A stretch of DNA of 64,000 bases from Oasisia sp. SBJ-2009. Lineage: Eukaryota > Annelida > Polychaeta > Sabellida > Siboglinidae. Each line of letters opens with the position of its first letter. Within the stretch, counting starts at the first letter, position 1. The translations under genes were made by a program, and so were the position numbers. Positions 55,011-64,000 of the stretch are shown one piece after another. The notes below the pieces were generated by a model, which did no database searches, was not told the origin of the DNA, and saw nothing but the letters and a program-made list of their open reading frames with translations. The stretch lies in the NCBI GenBank assembly GCA_964017155.1, contig OZ024857.1:29675565-29739564 (forward strand), written 5' to 3'.

Positions 55011-55041
55011 TACACTTACGAGCGGTTGCTGGAAGAATAAG
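55011..55041 (+). other. Candidate 31-nt leader exon of Ngaro B
   Basis: This is the counterpart of 52613-52643, bordered by TTCTTCATCAG and AATAAG|GTACGA. Confidence 0.35.
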
Positions 55042-55295
55042 GTACGAATTTTTGTTCGATTATATTAAGATTTCGATTTTTGTTTGCAGTTTCCTTCGAA
55101 TTATATTCACTTTCTGCCACAACGACGCCAGTCCAGTGCCTCAGGCTACGAGAGCGGTCCTAGTCGCCTCCACATTTACCAGGAGGTCGACCAGAGTTCG
55201 ACGTCTGTTTATGAGACAGACAGGGTTAGCACTGTCTCCCATCACGTGAGTTTGATGCATTAGCATACACTGCCAGAAAATATTACTTTATTCCG

Positions 55296-55880
55296 ATGAC
55301 TTCTACAGTGATATTGGGGCATAGTTTTGTTGCCCGTTTAGAATCAGCTTCTGGCAGTAGGAATGATATGCCTGCAGGTTTAGATTTGATCACCTGTAAG
55401 GTTAAATTCATCTCAAAACGGGGTGGTCATGTTAAGTCAATGCGTCCTTTGTTACACTACGTTAGTCAGGAGAAACCGCAGATTATCTTTCTTCACATAG
55501 GTGAGAATGATATTTCGGTCGACCTGCAAAATGGGGTGCATGTAGCTAGAGAAATTATTTCTCTAGCTCAAGAACTGGTTGCACAATCATTTTGCAAGCG
55601 TTTGTATGTGGGTGAACTCCTTTTTCGATTTAAAGGGCGATATATCCACTCACATCACCAGCAAATGTTATTCAATGATCAAGTGCATGCAGCAAATGCT
55701 GAGTTGAAACGCCATTTCTATGGCAATAACCAAATTACCTGGTGGTCTTGCAAAGGTGTAAAACTCAGTAAACAAGTTGTGATGCATGATGATGGTGTCC
55801 ATCTCAATAATGGTGTGGGTATTTTTAAATACTATAAAGCAATTCGGGGGGCAGTTGTCCATGGCCTTAACCGTCTATGA
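55296..55880 (+). CDS. SGNH hydrolase ORF of Ngaro B (intact, 194 aa)
   Basis: All SGNH blocks are present in one frame: LGHSF with Ser10 (block I, GHS replacing GDS), Gly43-Gly44 (FISKRGGH, block II-like), IGENDIS with Asn71 (block III), and MHDDGVHL with Asp166 and His169 (block V). The predicted catalytic set is Ser10, Gly, Asn71 and His169 with Asp166. SGNH/GDSL-type ORFs are known from Ngaro elements, where they are assumed to be esterases of unknown substrate. No signal peptide or membrane segment is seen. The broken homologue in copy A allows residue comparison. Confidence 0.88.
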   Translation: MTSTVILGHSFVARLESASGSRNDMPAGLDLITCKVKFISKRGGHVKSMRPLLHYVSQEKPQIIFLHIGENDISVDLQNGVHVAREIISLAQELVAQSFCKRLYVGELLFRFKGRYIHSHHQQMLFNDQVHAANAELKRHFYGNNQITWWSCKGVKLSKQVVMHDDGVHLNNGVGIFKYYKAIRGAVVHGLNRL

Positions 55881-55929
55881 GCATGCGATCAAATATGTTA
55901 ACCATGCCTTAACATCCCGCTAACATCAC

Positions 55930-56456
55930 TTCGATATTCATCATATGTAGCTTTGATCTACTTATAATTATGTTAACATTTGCTATATGCCCATGTCTGA
56001 GTATACGTAGCTATTTTCTGTTTCTACTGATGTCTTTATATGCTACATGCACATATCATATGAAGCTACGCCTTCATATGTCCTGATATATTGATTATAT
56101 GTAGCTACGCTCTACATATATCTATATCACTATTTGCTATATGCACACTCCATATGAAGCTACGCCTTCGTATGTATTACATTTTTCCTAAGTAGCTATA
56201 GTATGTCGATCATATGTTGCCATGTTCTACAGATATATTATTTTCAACCATTGATATATTCACATAGCATATGAAGCTACGCCTTCACATGTTTTCCTTG
56301 TTTCCATACATATTGTCATTGTGTGCTATATGCAAGTATCATATGAAGCTACGCCTTCATATGTATTTGTGTATTATATTGATTATATGTAGCTACGTTC
56401 TACATATATTTATGTCACTATTTGCTCTCTTGCGGGATATGTATTCTTACATATCC
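55930..56456 (+). repeat. Field of about nine short hairpins, Ngaro B
   Basis: The palindromes are as in copy A, for example CATATGAAGCTACGCCTTCA followed by TATG, and ATGTAGCTACGTTCTACATA. They end in GGATATGTA-TTCT-TACATATCC near 56435-56456. The arms vary but pairing is mostly kept. Confidence 0.85.
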
Positions 56457-56882
56457 TGGAAGCCCGATACCATAATGGCTTCAGAGCATTTAGCTTGACT
56501 ATTGTCGTGGGTTTTCCCATGCGGTCTGGTACGATACATGATTGTTTGTGCTAACAAATTAAAAAATTAATTCATTATATAAATTAAATTTCTATATTTT
56601 GGAATTGTTTTTTCCTATTTTAGAATAGTGATAATTTAATTTGGATATTCCAGGCACTCCACATATTTTTCATCATGTTCTGCCATTTTCAAGTTTCTCC
56701 ACCCAGTTGCTATGGGGTATGCTCCTCTAACCATTCATTTATTTCATTTGTTCTCCACAGTAAAGTAAACTGAGAGCAGGAAGCGCTGAAACGTTGTCAC
56801 TGCCTATCAGTGGCCATGGCCTTGACATTTCATAACACGCTTTTAACTACAAGTGCTTGCTCTCTGTTATCTATTTTTCAGC

Positions 56883-57946
56883 ATGCCCAAACGTAAGGCA
56901 CCATTGACAAAAACGCGGGTGGTCACTCGGCGTCAGCGGATGGCAAGTAACGTGAGGCCTGATGACACTAGCGAGCTTGAGCGCATCATCACAGCTCGTG
57001 TCACAGACTCGCTCGCTGACGTCATCAAGCTGTCAGTACAGCAAGCCCTCAGTAACCACCTGCCATCTTACCAGCTACCAGTGGCCAGCACATCAGGGGT
57101 TGAAGGTCAGGAGCCTCGCCCCTGTTTGGTTGACACTGCGCTAGGAATAGTTGAGACTGAGGGTCAGGAGCCCGGCCATCAGGTATTCTTCCTAACATTT
57201 CAACCTCTGTCACTTCATCAATTCCTTTAGATGCCCTCATACCTGACTCCATCAAACAAAAAATATGGGCAAATGAGTATGTCGATCTCGTGCAACTACT
57301 CAAACCATCTGACTGGGGGCAGTACAGCTTAGCCTTAACCACTGGGACTGGCGCACCAGCTCTCTGTCTTCAACCAAAACGAAAAACTAAAATAGTCAGC
57401 ATAGACCAGTGGTGCTCGGCTTTTAATATCTTCATGACTATCTTCCTCACTAAATTCCCAACTCAAGCACAATCTATTCTACAATACTGCGAAACAGTGC
57501 GGCGCATCGAAAAAGCGGGCGGAGATTTCGTTTCATTTGATGAAAATGTCCGCATTCAGCGGCAAAATAACCCCACTGCATGGGACACTTTCAACGCCGA
57601 ACAATATGTTGTGGCAATGACACATTCAAACAAGCCGCCATCATCCAATTTCACACCCGCTCACAAGGTTCCCCGAGGTTTTTGTTTCGCCTTTCACGCT
57701 GGCCGATTCTGCCCAGGCTGTCAACATAGCCACATGTGTCCCGGATGTGGGGGTTCCCACCCAAGCTCCAAATGTCAGGCTGCTCGTGAGCACATACATG
57801 CCCCTCATTTCCCCCAACAACAACAGATGCGTGGGAATTCGGATGCCTTTCATTCACATTCCTTTCGCTCCACGTTTCAGTTCCCCACTCCATCATACAA
57901 ACCTCGTTTTCAGGCAGCACAAGGAAATCCCTTCTCTTTCAGATGA
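56883..57946 (+). pseudogene. Ngaro B gag (one frameshift)
   Basis: It starts MPKRKAPLTKTRVVTRRQRM (basic) just after a TATTTTTCAG|C splice-like site. An ELERIITARVTDSLADVIKL helix follows. A 1-nt shift near 57178 leads to LDALIPDSIKQKIWANEYVD, QWCSAFNIFMTIFLTKFP and a zinc-binding region CFAFHAGRFCPGCQHSHMC and CGGSHPSSKC (57690-57777). It ends at 57946, overlapping the RT frame by up to 200 nt. Confidence 0.85.
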
Positions 57947-59594
57947 CCACGCTATACCTCGCGATACGCCCTTGCCAACAGAGTATCACCTTTCTCACAG
58001 TCATCTTCCACCCGGATGGGTTCCCCCAACACCCATCAACATTAGTAACTTGAAAGTTGCGCTCAGTTGTATCGACTTGGCAACACGCACTTATTTGGTT
58101 AATGGTTTTACGTATGGTTTTCGGACAGGTTTTCAAGGGTCTATTTCTAACAGAAGAATCTATAATCTATCATCTGCAATGGCTCTGCCTTCAGTTGCCC
58201 AAGAAAAAATTGATGATGAAGTTGCAGCTGGCCGAGTGCAAGGTCCTTTCACTGCCGCACCCATGCCTCACCTTGTATTATCACCAATTGGTTTGGTTCC
58301 CAAAAAACTTCCTAATAAATTCCGGCTTATTCATCACTTATCATTTCCCCCTACAAAATCTGTAAATGATGGCATCCCTGATGAATCAGCCAAAGTACAT
58401 TACACCACGATTGATGAAGCAATCGCACTGATCAGATTACTAGGGCAAGGATGTTTTATGTGTAAAACCGATATCGAGAAGGCTTTTCGAATTATGCCCA
58501 TTGCACCACAAGATCACTACCTTCTTGGTTTTAATTTCAATGGTTTCTATTATGTAGATACCAATCTGCCAATGGGGCTCAAATCTAGCTGTAAATTTTT
58601 TGAAACTTTCAGTTCAGCCATTGAACTTGTTGCTCGGCGCCAACTGCATCACATTTTACACATGTTGGACGACTTTATGATTTTATCATCCTCTGAAGTT
58701 ACGTGTCAAGAACAGTTAAATTCATTTCTCGATTTGTGTAGACGTCTTGGTGTGCCGATGTCTAAGGAAAAAACGTTCAATCCTTCTACGACATTAACAT
58801 TTCTAGGAATTGAACTTGACACCCTTGCTTTCCAAGCTCGTCTTCCCTTAGATAAGCTCAACAAATGCATGGTTTCCATTGAGGTTGCGCTTACGAAGAA
58901 AAAGATAACTTTAAAACATTTACAGCAAATTACCGGTTTGCTCCAGTTTGCCTGTTACGTGGTCGTTTCAGGAAGATGTTTCTTAAGGCGTTTATACAAT
59001 CTTTGCATAGGGCTTACAAAACCGTATCAACATGTACGAATCTCACCAGAGGCACGCAAAGATTTGTTGACATGGAAACTGTTCTTGTCTGATTTCAATG
59101 GGACAGCTATTTTCAAGTACGATCCATGGATTTCGGACGAATGTCTGCATTTATTCACCGATGCCAGCGGTTTAGGCTACGGAGCTGTTTTTGGTGCACA
59201 TTGGGTCTTTGGTGAATGGCCTTTAAAATGGAAAACACAGCCCATCTCATTCCTTGAGCTATTCCCCATTGTGATCAGTATTCATCTCTGGGCACCACAC
59301 CTACGTCATAAACGTATTATAATTCACACAGACAACCTGGCATTGATACATGTTATCAATAACTCCACGTCCAAAAATGCAAACATGATGGCTCTTGTCA
59401 GGACATTGGTCATCACATGTATGCAATTTAATGTGCAGATATATGCCAAACACATAATGGGAAAGTCAAATACGCTAGCTGATCTTCTGTCTCGTTTACA
59501 GATTGTCAAGTTCCGAGAACGGGCACCTGGGTGCGATCCACTCCCAACCCCCGTTGCAGAACACATGCTACCATCGAACTGGTCCCTCACCTAA
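57747..59594 (+). CDS. Ngaro B reverse transcriptase-RNase H ORF
   Basis: This 615-codon open frame overlaps the gag end in another frame, so translation probably needs frameshifting or splicing. The RT blocks are GLVPKKLPNKFRLIHHLSFP with KSVNDG, MCKTDIEKAFRIMPI (first Asp), NLPMGLKSS, and MLDDFMILSS with Asp308-Asp309 in place of YMDD. RNase H shows HLFTDASGLGYGAVFG (Asp472), FLELFPI (Glu) and IHTDNLALIH (Asp529), and ends with GKSNTLADLLSRL. The KSVNDG and LDD pattern is typical of DIRS-order elements. Appears intact. Confidence 0.93.
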   Translation: MGVPTQAPNVRLLVSTYMPLISPNNNRCVGIRMPFIHIPFAPRFSSPLHHTNLVFRQHKEIPSLSDDHAIPRDTPLPTEYHLSHSHLPPGWVPPTPINISNLKVALSCIDLATRTYLVNGFTYGFRTGFQGSISNRRIYNLSSAMALPSVAQEKIDDEVAAGRVQGPFTAAPMPHLVLSPIGLVPKKLPNKFRLIHHLSFPPTKSVNDGIPDESAKVHYTTIDEAIALIRLLGQGCFMCKTDIEKAFRIMPIAPQDHYLLGFNFNGFYYVDTNLPMGLKSSCKFFETFSSAIELVARRQLHHILHMLDDFMILSSSEVTCQEQLNSFLDLCRRLGVPMSKEKTFNPSTTLTFLGIELDTLAFQARLPLDKLNKCMVSIEVALTKKKITLKHLQQITGLLQFACYVVVSGRCFLRRLYNLCIGLTKPYQHVRISPEARKDLLTWKLFLSDFNGTAIFKYDPWISDECLHLFTDASGLGYGAVFGAHWVFGEWPLKWKTQPISFLELFPIVISIHLWAPHLRHKRIIIHTDNLALIHVINNSTSKNANMMALVRTLVITCMQFNVQIYAKHIMGKSNTLADLLSRLQIVKFRERAPGCDPLPTPVAEHMLPSNWSLT

Positions 59595-60461
59595 TTCATC
59601 TGGTACAGCATTCACTGGCACCAACTACAATTAGAGGATATCAACATTCGCTTTCATCGTTCCAATCATTTCTAACCCATTATCATTTGTCTCATCACTT
59701 GCCTGTGCCACCCATATTTGTGGCACTTTTTGTGGCATATCTCCACAAGAAAAACCTTGCATACAGAACAATTGTTTCCACGTTGTCAGCAATATCTTAT
59801 ATCCATCGTTGTCACGATCTCCCTGAACCCAATGATAATTTTTTGGTCAAGAACTCATTGCGTGGTATAAAAAATTTGGGAACAGTTCCAGATGCCAGGA
59901 TCTCTAGATTTATTAGATAAACTCTGTGCATCAGTTCAGCATGTTTGCACTTCACCGTGGACTCAAATACTTTTTCAATCCATGTATCTCTTGGCCTTCT
60001 TTGCTTTCATCAGAGTAGGAGAAATGACACTATCTCATGGAAGAATACAGAATGTTTTACAGTTCAGTAACGTTCTTTTTGAACCAAGTGTTAAGGGAAT
60101 GTACATTACATTTCAGCATTATAAACATTCCACAGGTCAACCTCACACCATTTTAATCCGAGAACGCCCAGGTGAACACTGTCCGGTGGGATGTCTCAGA
60201 CACTACCTGGCATACAGAGGTACATCACCTGGGCCACTATTCATTCTACCTTCTGGTCACCCTGTGTCTAGTGCCTTGTTCACATCTACTATGAACAAGT
60301 GTCTACATTTCATCGGCATAAATGCATCTCTGTACAAGGCACATAGTTTTAGAATCGGTGCAGCATCTCATGCAGCAAAAAATGGCATGTCTGATGCACA
60401 AATTAGACATATGGGTAGATGGAAATCTGATGCCTTTTTGTCATATATCCGACTGCTGTAA
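59531..60461 (+). pseudogene. Ngaro B tyrosine recombinase (one frameshift)
   Basis: The N-terminal SAM-like part (59531-59920) has SLAPTTIRGYQHSLSSFQSF and YLHKKNLAYRTIVSTLSAIS. After a 1-nt shift near 59900 the catalytic part (59892-60461) has FIRVGEMTL (Arg41), AHSFRIGAASHAA (His151, Arg154), HMGRWKSDAF (His173) and SYIRLL (Tyr185). These are the R..H-x-x-R..H..Y residues of tyrosine recombinases. It would integrate the element without target duplication. The shift probably inactivates this copy. Confidence 0.88.
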
Positions 60462-61573
60462 TGTCTTATTTAGATTGGTGGCTGCCACCATCTGCTCTGC
60501 AGATGGTTTGTGGCCGGTGGCACCCACGTTTAGTTGCTTTTTTATGTTTATACCTAGGTTTCACATGGTTTGGACTTAATCCAACCAGTAGTTCATTGTC
60601 TAGTCTTTAAGTTGCAACCGTGGGATAGTCACTAGGTATCATTTGTATTTTGTATTGTTAGTAATAAAGCAGTCAAGGCCAGTATTTCCATCATACACTT
60701 ACTTGTTTCCTTCATGTTCTTAGTAATATAAATCCAATGCCATAAACTATTAATGTAATAAAATTTACATTACAGGTGTGTATAACATAAATTGAAAGAT
60801 AAACTTTTATAACAAGGTAAAATAATTAAGAACCACCTACTCTACTCTTGATGCCCCGCAGTGATTCAAACAGTGTATTGATAATAATTATTACCTATCT
60901 TAAAACTTCATTTGACTGCTCAGTAATTGAATACAGTAATTCACCAAATTAGTTAACTGTGGCTGACTGTAATCCTGGCCTGGGTGACGCAGGCTATATT
61001 TAATAAAAACGTTTTTGACATGCATCTTTCTATCTGTAATGTTTCTAGTGTTGAAACTTGTCAAACATACATGAATTACAATCTACATTGGCATTTTATT
61101 GAATAGTTACCAGATGGCACATTGATTAATCATTGACAATGCCATGTGACTGCGCCGGCGGCGATACTGAGCGATAATATGGAACCTGCCGGGTACAGCG
61201 TTGTACTTGCCTCAAACTTGTAATTAGTGCCATCAGGCAGGTCCCCATTGTCTAGCAAACACAGTTTTTGATTGATTTAAGCTCCCCTATCGTCTGTGAG
61301 CATGGCTAAGTGGAGGGATTAGCGACCTATTGTTTACCCAGCGGGTCACGTTACGCCGACTGGTTATTTGGGTCAGTTGAATGTGCGATCGTTTAGGCAA
61401 CTTTAACAGAGCAGGGTGTTGAATAATGCAGTCATGTATTGCTGATAACATCAATAATAATGACAGATATAACGTTTCGCCAATTTGGCGAAGAGGTTTA
61501 ATTTATTTTCGCCAAATAGAAAACCGTTTCGCCTATGGCGCAAATGGCGATCGACAGCGCTAGCCTAGATTAT

Positions 61574-61817
61574 TGTTTGTGTATCAAATTAACAGTTTAA
61601 AAAATAAATAAAAAACATAAATAAAATTTCTATATGTGGTATGAAGACTATTTTTTTACTGGGACAGTTTTCTTCTTTTAGAATAGTGATAATTTAGTTT
61701 GGATATTCCAGGCACTCATATTTTTCATCATGTTTTGCCATTTGCAGGTTTCTTCACCCAGTTGCTATGGGGTATACCTATCTAAACATTTCATTCATTT
61801 ATTTATTTATTTATACA
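61574..61817 (+). mobile_element. Ngaro copy A, resumed leader
   Basis: It continues copy A after the DNA transposon. TATTTTAGAATAGTGATAAT-type sequence and GGATATTCCAGGCACTC match 56630-56660 of copy B, as does CCCAGTTGCTATGGGGTAT. The match ends in a TTTATTTATTTA tract at about 61817. Confidence 0.85.
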
Positions 61818-63712
61818 CATGGCAAAGGTGCAGTTGACCTCATTGGTGGAGCCGTGGAGAGGACTGTATTCAATGCAGTCAGGAGCCGTCGTCACCATGT
61901 CACAACTCCTGAAGAGTATGCTGAGTGTGCCCGCAGCCTCCTGCAGTCGACATCCATCATCTTCATCAGCAGCAAGGCTACCGACGAGAGGAAGTCGGAG
62001 CTGAACAGCCTGTGGGAGTCAGTTACTGCTGTGCCATGTACCCCGAGAGTGCACAGTGTACGCACTATACGTCATGGACTGGTCACTGCTGTGCCATGTA
62101 CCCAGAGAGTGCACAGTGTACGCACTATACGTCATGGACTGGTCACTGCTGTGCCATGTACCCAGAGAGTGCACAGTGTACGCACTATACGTCATGGACT
62201 GGTCACTGCTGTGCCATGTACCCAGAGAGTGCACAGTGTACGCACTATACGTCATGGACTGGTCACTGCTGTGCCATGTACCCCGAGAGTGCACAGTGTA
62301 CGCACTATACGTCATGGACTGGTCACTGCTGTGCCATGTACCCCGAGAGTGCACAGTGTACGCACTATACGTCATGGACTGGTCACTGCTGTGCCATGTA
62401 CCCCGAGAGTGCACAGTGTACGCACTATACGTCATGGACTGGTCACTGCTGTGCCATGTACCCCGAGAGTGCACAGTGTACGCACTATACGTCATGGACT
62501 GGTCACTGCTGTGCCATGTACCCAGAGAGTGCACAGTGTACGCACTATACGTCATGGACTGGTCACTGCTGTGCCATGTACCCCGAGAGTGCACAGTGTA
62601 CGCACTATACGTCATGGACTGGTCACTGCTGTGCCATGTACCCCGAGAGTGCACAGTGTACGCACTATACGTCATGGACTGGTCACTGCTGTGCCATGTA
62701 CCCAGAGAGTGCACAGTGTACGCACTATACGTCATGGACTGGTCACTGCTGTGCCATGTACCCCGAGAGTGCACAGTGTACGCACTATACGTCATGGACT
62801 GGTCACTGCTGTGCCATGTACCCAGAGAGTGCACAGTGTACGCACTATACGTCATGGACTGGTCACTGCTGTGCCATGTACCCCGAGAGTGCACAGTGTA
62901 CGCACTATACGTCATGGACTGGTCACTGCTGTGCCATGTACCCCGAGAGTGCACAGTGTACGCACTATACGTCATGGACTGGTCACTGCTGTGCCATGTA
63001 CCCCGAGAGTGCACAGTGTACGTACTATACGTCATGGACTGGTCACTGCTGTGCCATGTACCCCGAGAGTGCACAGTGTACGCACTATACGTCATGGACT
63101 GGTCACTGCTGTGCCATGTACCCCGAGAGTGCACAGTGTACGCACTATACGTCATGGACTGGTCACTGCTGTGCCATGTACCCCGAGAGTGCACAGTGTA
63201 CGTACTATACGTCATGGACTGGTCACTGCTGTGCCATGTACCCAGAGAGTGCACAGTGTACGTACTATACGTCATGGACTGGTCACTGCTGTGCCATGTA
63301 CCCAGAGAGTGCACAGTGTACGCACTATACGTCATGGACTGGTCACTGCTGTGCCATGTACCCAGAGAGTGCACAGTGTACGTACTATACGTCATGGACT
63401 GGTCACTGCTGTGCCATGTACCCCGAGAGTGCACAGTGTACGCACTATACGTCATGGACTGGTCACTGCTGTGCCATGTACCCCGAGAGTGCACAGTGTA
63501 CGTACTATACGTCATGGACTGGTCACTGCTGCAAGTTACACAGCACAAGCCGGTGTCAGTCACTCCCTCCTGCCTGCAGATGGTGACCCAGCACCACCAC
63601 CAGTTACAGAACCTGCAGCTGCCCCAGCACCTGAAGCACGTAGTCATGGCCGGTCGGTGGTATGCGGTGTACTGGGACACCACCGCCTACTGGTACATCG
63701 GGACTGTGCAGT
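61818..63712 (+). pseudogene. Foreign ORF fragment inserted in the leader of Ngaro A
   Basis: It reads THGKGAVDLIGGAVERTVFN and CARSLLQSTSIIFISSKATD in one frame. It then passes through the 60-bp array and ends in another frame with VMAGRWYAVYWDTTAYWYIG. The HGKG..D.IGG..R block followed by a small W-rich domain reminds me of C-terminal parts of some transposon-encoded proteins; the family name is not known to me. No start codon or terminal repeats are visible. The segment is missing from copy B, where leader sequence is continuous (56740-56770). Confidence 0.6.
62026..63530 (+). repeat. 60-bp (20-codon) minisatellite, about 25 units
   Basis: Units are identical except at two positions: CCCCG versus CCCAG, and CGCAC versus CGTAC. 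In the frame of the flanking protein a unit encodes VTAVPCTPRVHSVRTIRHGL. All three plus frames and one minus frame are open, giving artefactual ORFs of 550-650 codons. The array is a multiple of three and so preserves the frame of the surrounding sequence. Confidence 0.97.
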
Positions 63713-64000
63713 ATAGTAAACACAGAGCAGGAAGCACTGACACGTTGTCACGGCCTATCAGTGGCCATGGCCTTGACATTTCATAAAACGCTTTTAGCTA
63801 CAAGTGCTTGCTCTCTGTTATCTATTTTTTCAGCATGCCCAAGCGTAAGGCATCATTGTCTAAAACTTGGGTGGTCACTCGGCGTCAGTGGGTGGCAAGC
63901 AACGTGATGCCTGATGACACTAGCGAGCTTGAGCGCATCATCACGGCTTGTGTCACAGACTCACTAGCTGATGTCATCAAGCTGTCAGTAGAGCAAGCCC
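63713..64000 (+). mobile_element. Ngaro copy A, leader end and gag start
   Basis: AGTAAACACAGAGCAGGAAG resumes the leader (compare 56762). TTTTTTCAG|C precedes ATG 63835, which opens MPKRKASLSKTWVVTRRQ and continues to the window edge. RT and YR of copy A would lie to the right. Confidence 0.88.
63835..64000 (+). CDS. Ngaro A gag, N-terminal part (cut by window edge)
   Basis: There are 55 open codons with MPKRKASLSKTWVVTRRQ and DDTSELERIITACVTDSLAD, matching the gag at 56883 with a few substitutions. Confidence 0.85.
   Translation, partial: MPKRKASLSKTWVVTRRQWVASNVMPDDTSELERIITACVTDSLADVIKLSVEQA

Larger units (their letters stand above)
54499..60745 (+). mobile_element. Ngaro-type tyrosine-recombinase retrotransposon, copy B (6247 bp)
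   Basis: The borders are exact because the host transposon has an empty counterpart at 17024-17995: CACAT|ACTATT is interrupted by AACACCG...GCCATAA without target duplication, as expected for YR elements. Order: leader 54499-55295, SGNH hydrolase, hairpin field, gag, RT-RNase H and YR, then a 3' tail of about 280 bp. No methyltransferase ORF of DIRS1 type is seen. The SGNH ORF is intact; gag and YR carry single frameshifts. Confidence 0.92.
54167..61568 (-). mobile_element. Non-autonomous DNA transposon, copy 2, split by Ngaro B
   Basis: The left end CTAGGCTAGCGCTGTGCC and right end CAGCGCTAGCCTAG match the element at 17024-17995 in reverse orientation. The target duplication is ATTAT (54162-54166 and 61569-61573). 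Its own sequence is 54167-54498 plus 60746-61568. Both 17-bp palindromes are kept as TTAGCCAATTTGGCTAA and TTCGCCAATTTGGCGAA. About 180 bp near 60835-61025 are absent from copy 1. Confidence 0.9.

Noticed and set aside
61925..63786. Plus and minus ORFs of 550-650 codons over the 60-bp array
   Set aside because: The repeat is open in four frames; at most one frame continues the flanking protein, so the others are shadows.

Overview
The window looks like an animal (metazoan) nuclear genome, most likely an invertebrate such as a mollusc or another lophotrochozoan. It has a split CABIN1-family gene with GT-AG introns, a rhodopsin-family GPCR, tRNA-derived SINE-like sequences, a pogo-like element and DIRS-order tyrosine-recombinase retrotransposons of Ngaro type. 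The phylum is inferred from general character, not proven. No prokaryotic genes, CRISPR arrays or rRNA genes were seen.

Region 1 (about 1-29650, minus strand): nineteen consecutive, phase-consistent exons of a cabin1 homologue. They cover the middle of the protein (TPR-type blocks and the KEAAEGPFA and FPQHYKSLYRLA motifs) and run off the left edge. The 5' exons lie beyond 29650. The 11-kb intron 7703-18799 contains an intronless GPCR gene on the opposite strand (12333-14294), SINE-like pieces and a 972-bp DNA transposon. Three tandem arrays in this gene are built from its own splice junctions. A 29-bp array (3205-5942, roughly 94 units) copies a 3' splice site plus the start of its exon. A 44-bp array (28549-28812, six units) copies another 3' splice site. 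A short array (380-575) copies an exon end plus its 5' splice site. A fourth array (27521-28440, 26-bp unit) lies beside a donor site but is not exon-derived.

Region 2 (29651-52098): a transposon-rich stretch, possibly still inside a cabin1 intron. It has a decayed, intron-containing transposon gene with a coiled coil (31901-35343), then three different SGNH-hydrolase modules and a Ngaro-like gag. A block of about 6.2 kb has been tandemly duplicated (33520-39715 and 39716-45919) between GAAG microhomologies. Further on are gag remnants, a broken Myb/SANT-like DNA-binding ORF and the 3' part of a LINE.

Region 3 (52099-64000): a three-level nest. Ngaro copy A (52099-54166, resuming at 61574) is interrupted by a DNA transposon (54167-61568) with a 5-bp target duplication. 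That transposon is interrupted by Ngaro copy B (54499-60745), which makes no target duplication. Copy B has an intact SGNH hydrolase ORF, a field of small hairpins, gag, RT-RNase H and a tyrosine recombinase. The leader of copy A also holds a foreign ORF fragment in which a 60-bp, 20-codon unit is repeated about 25 times.
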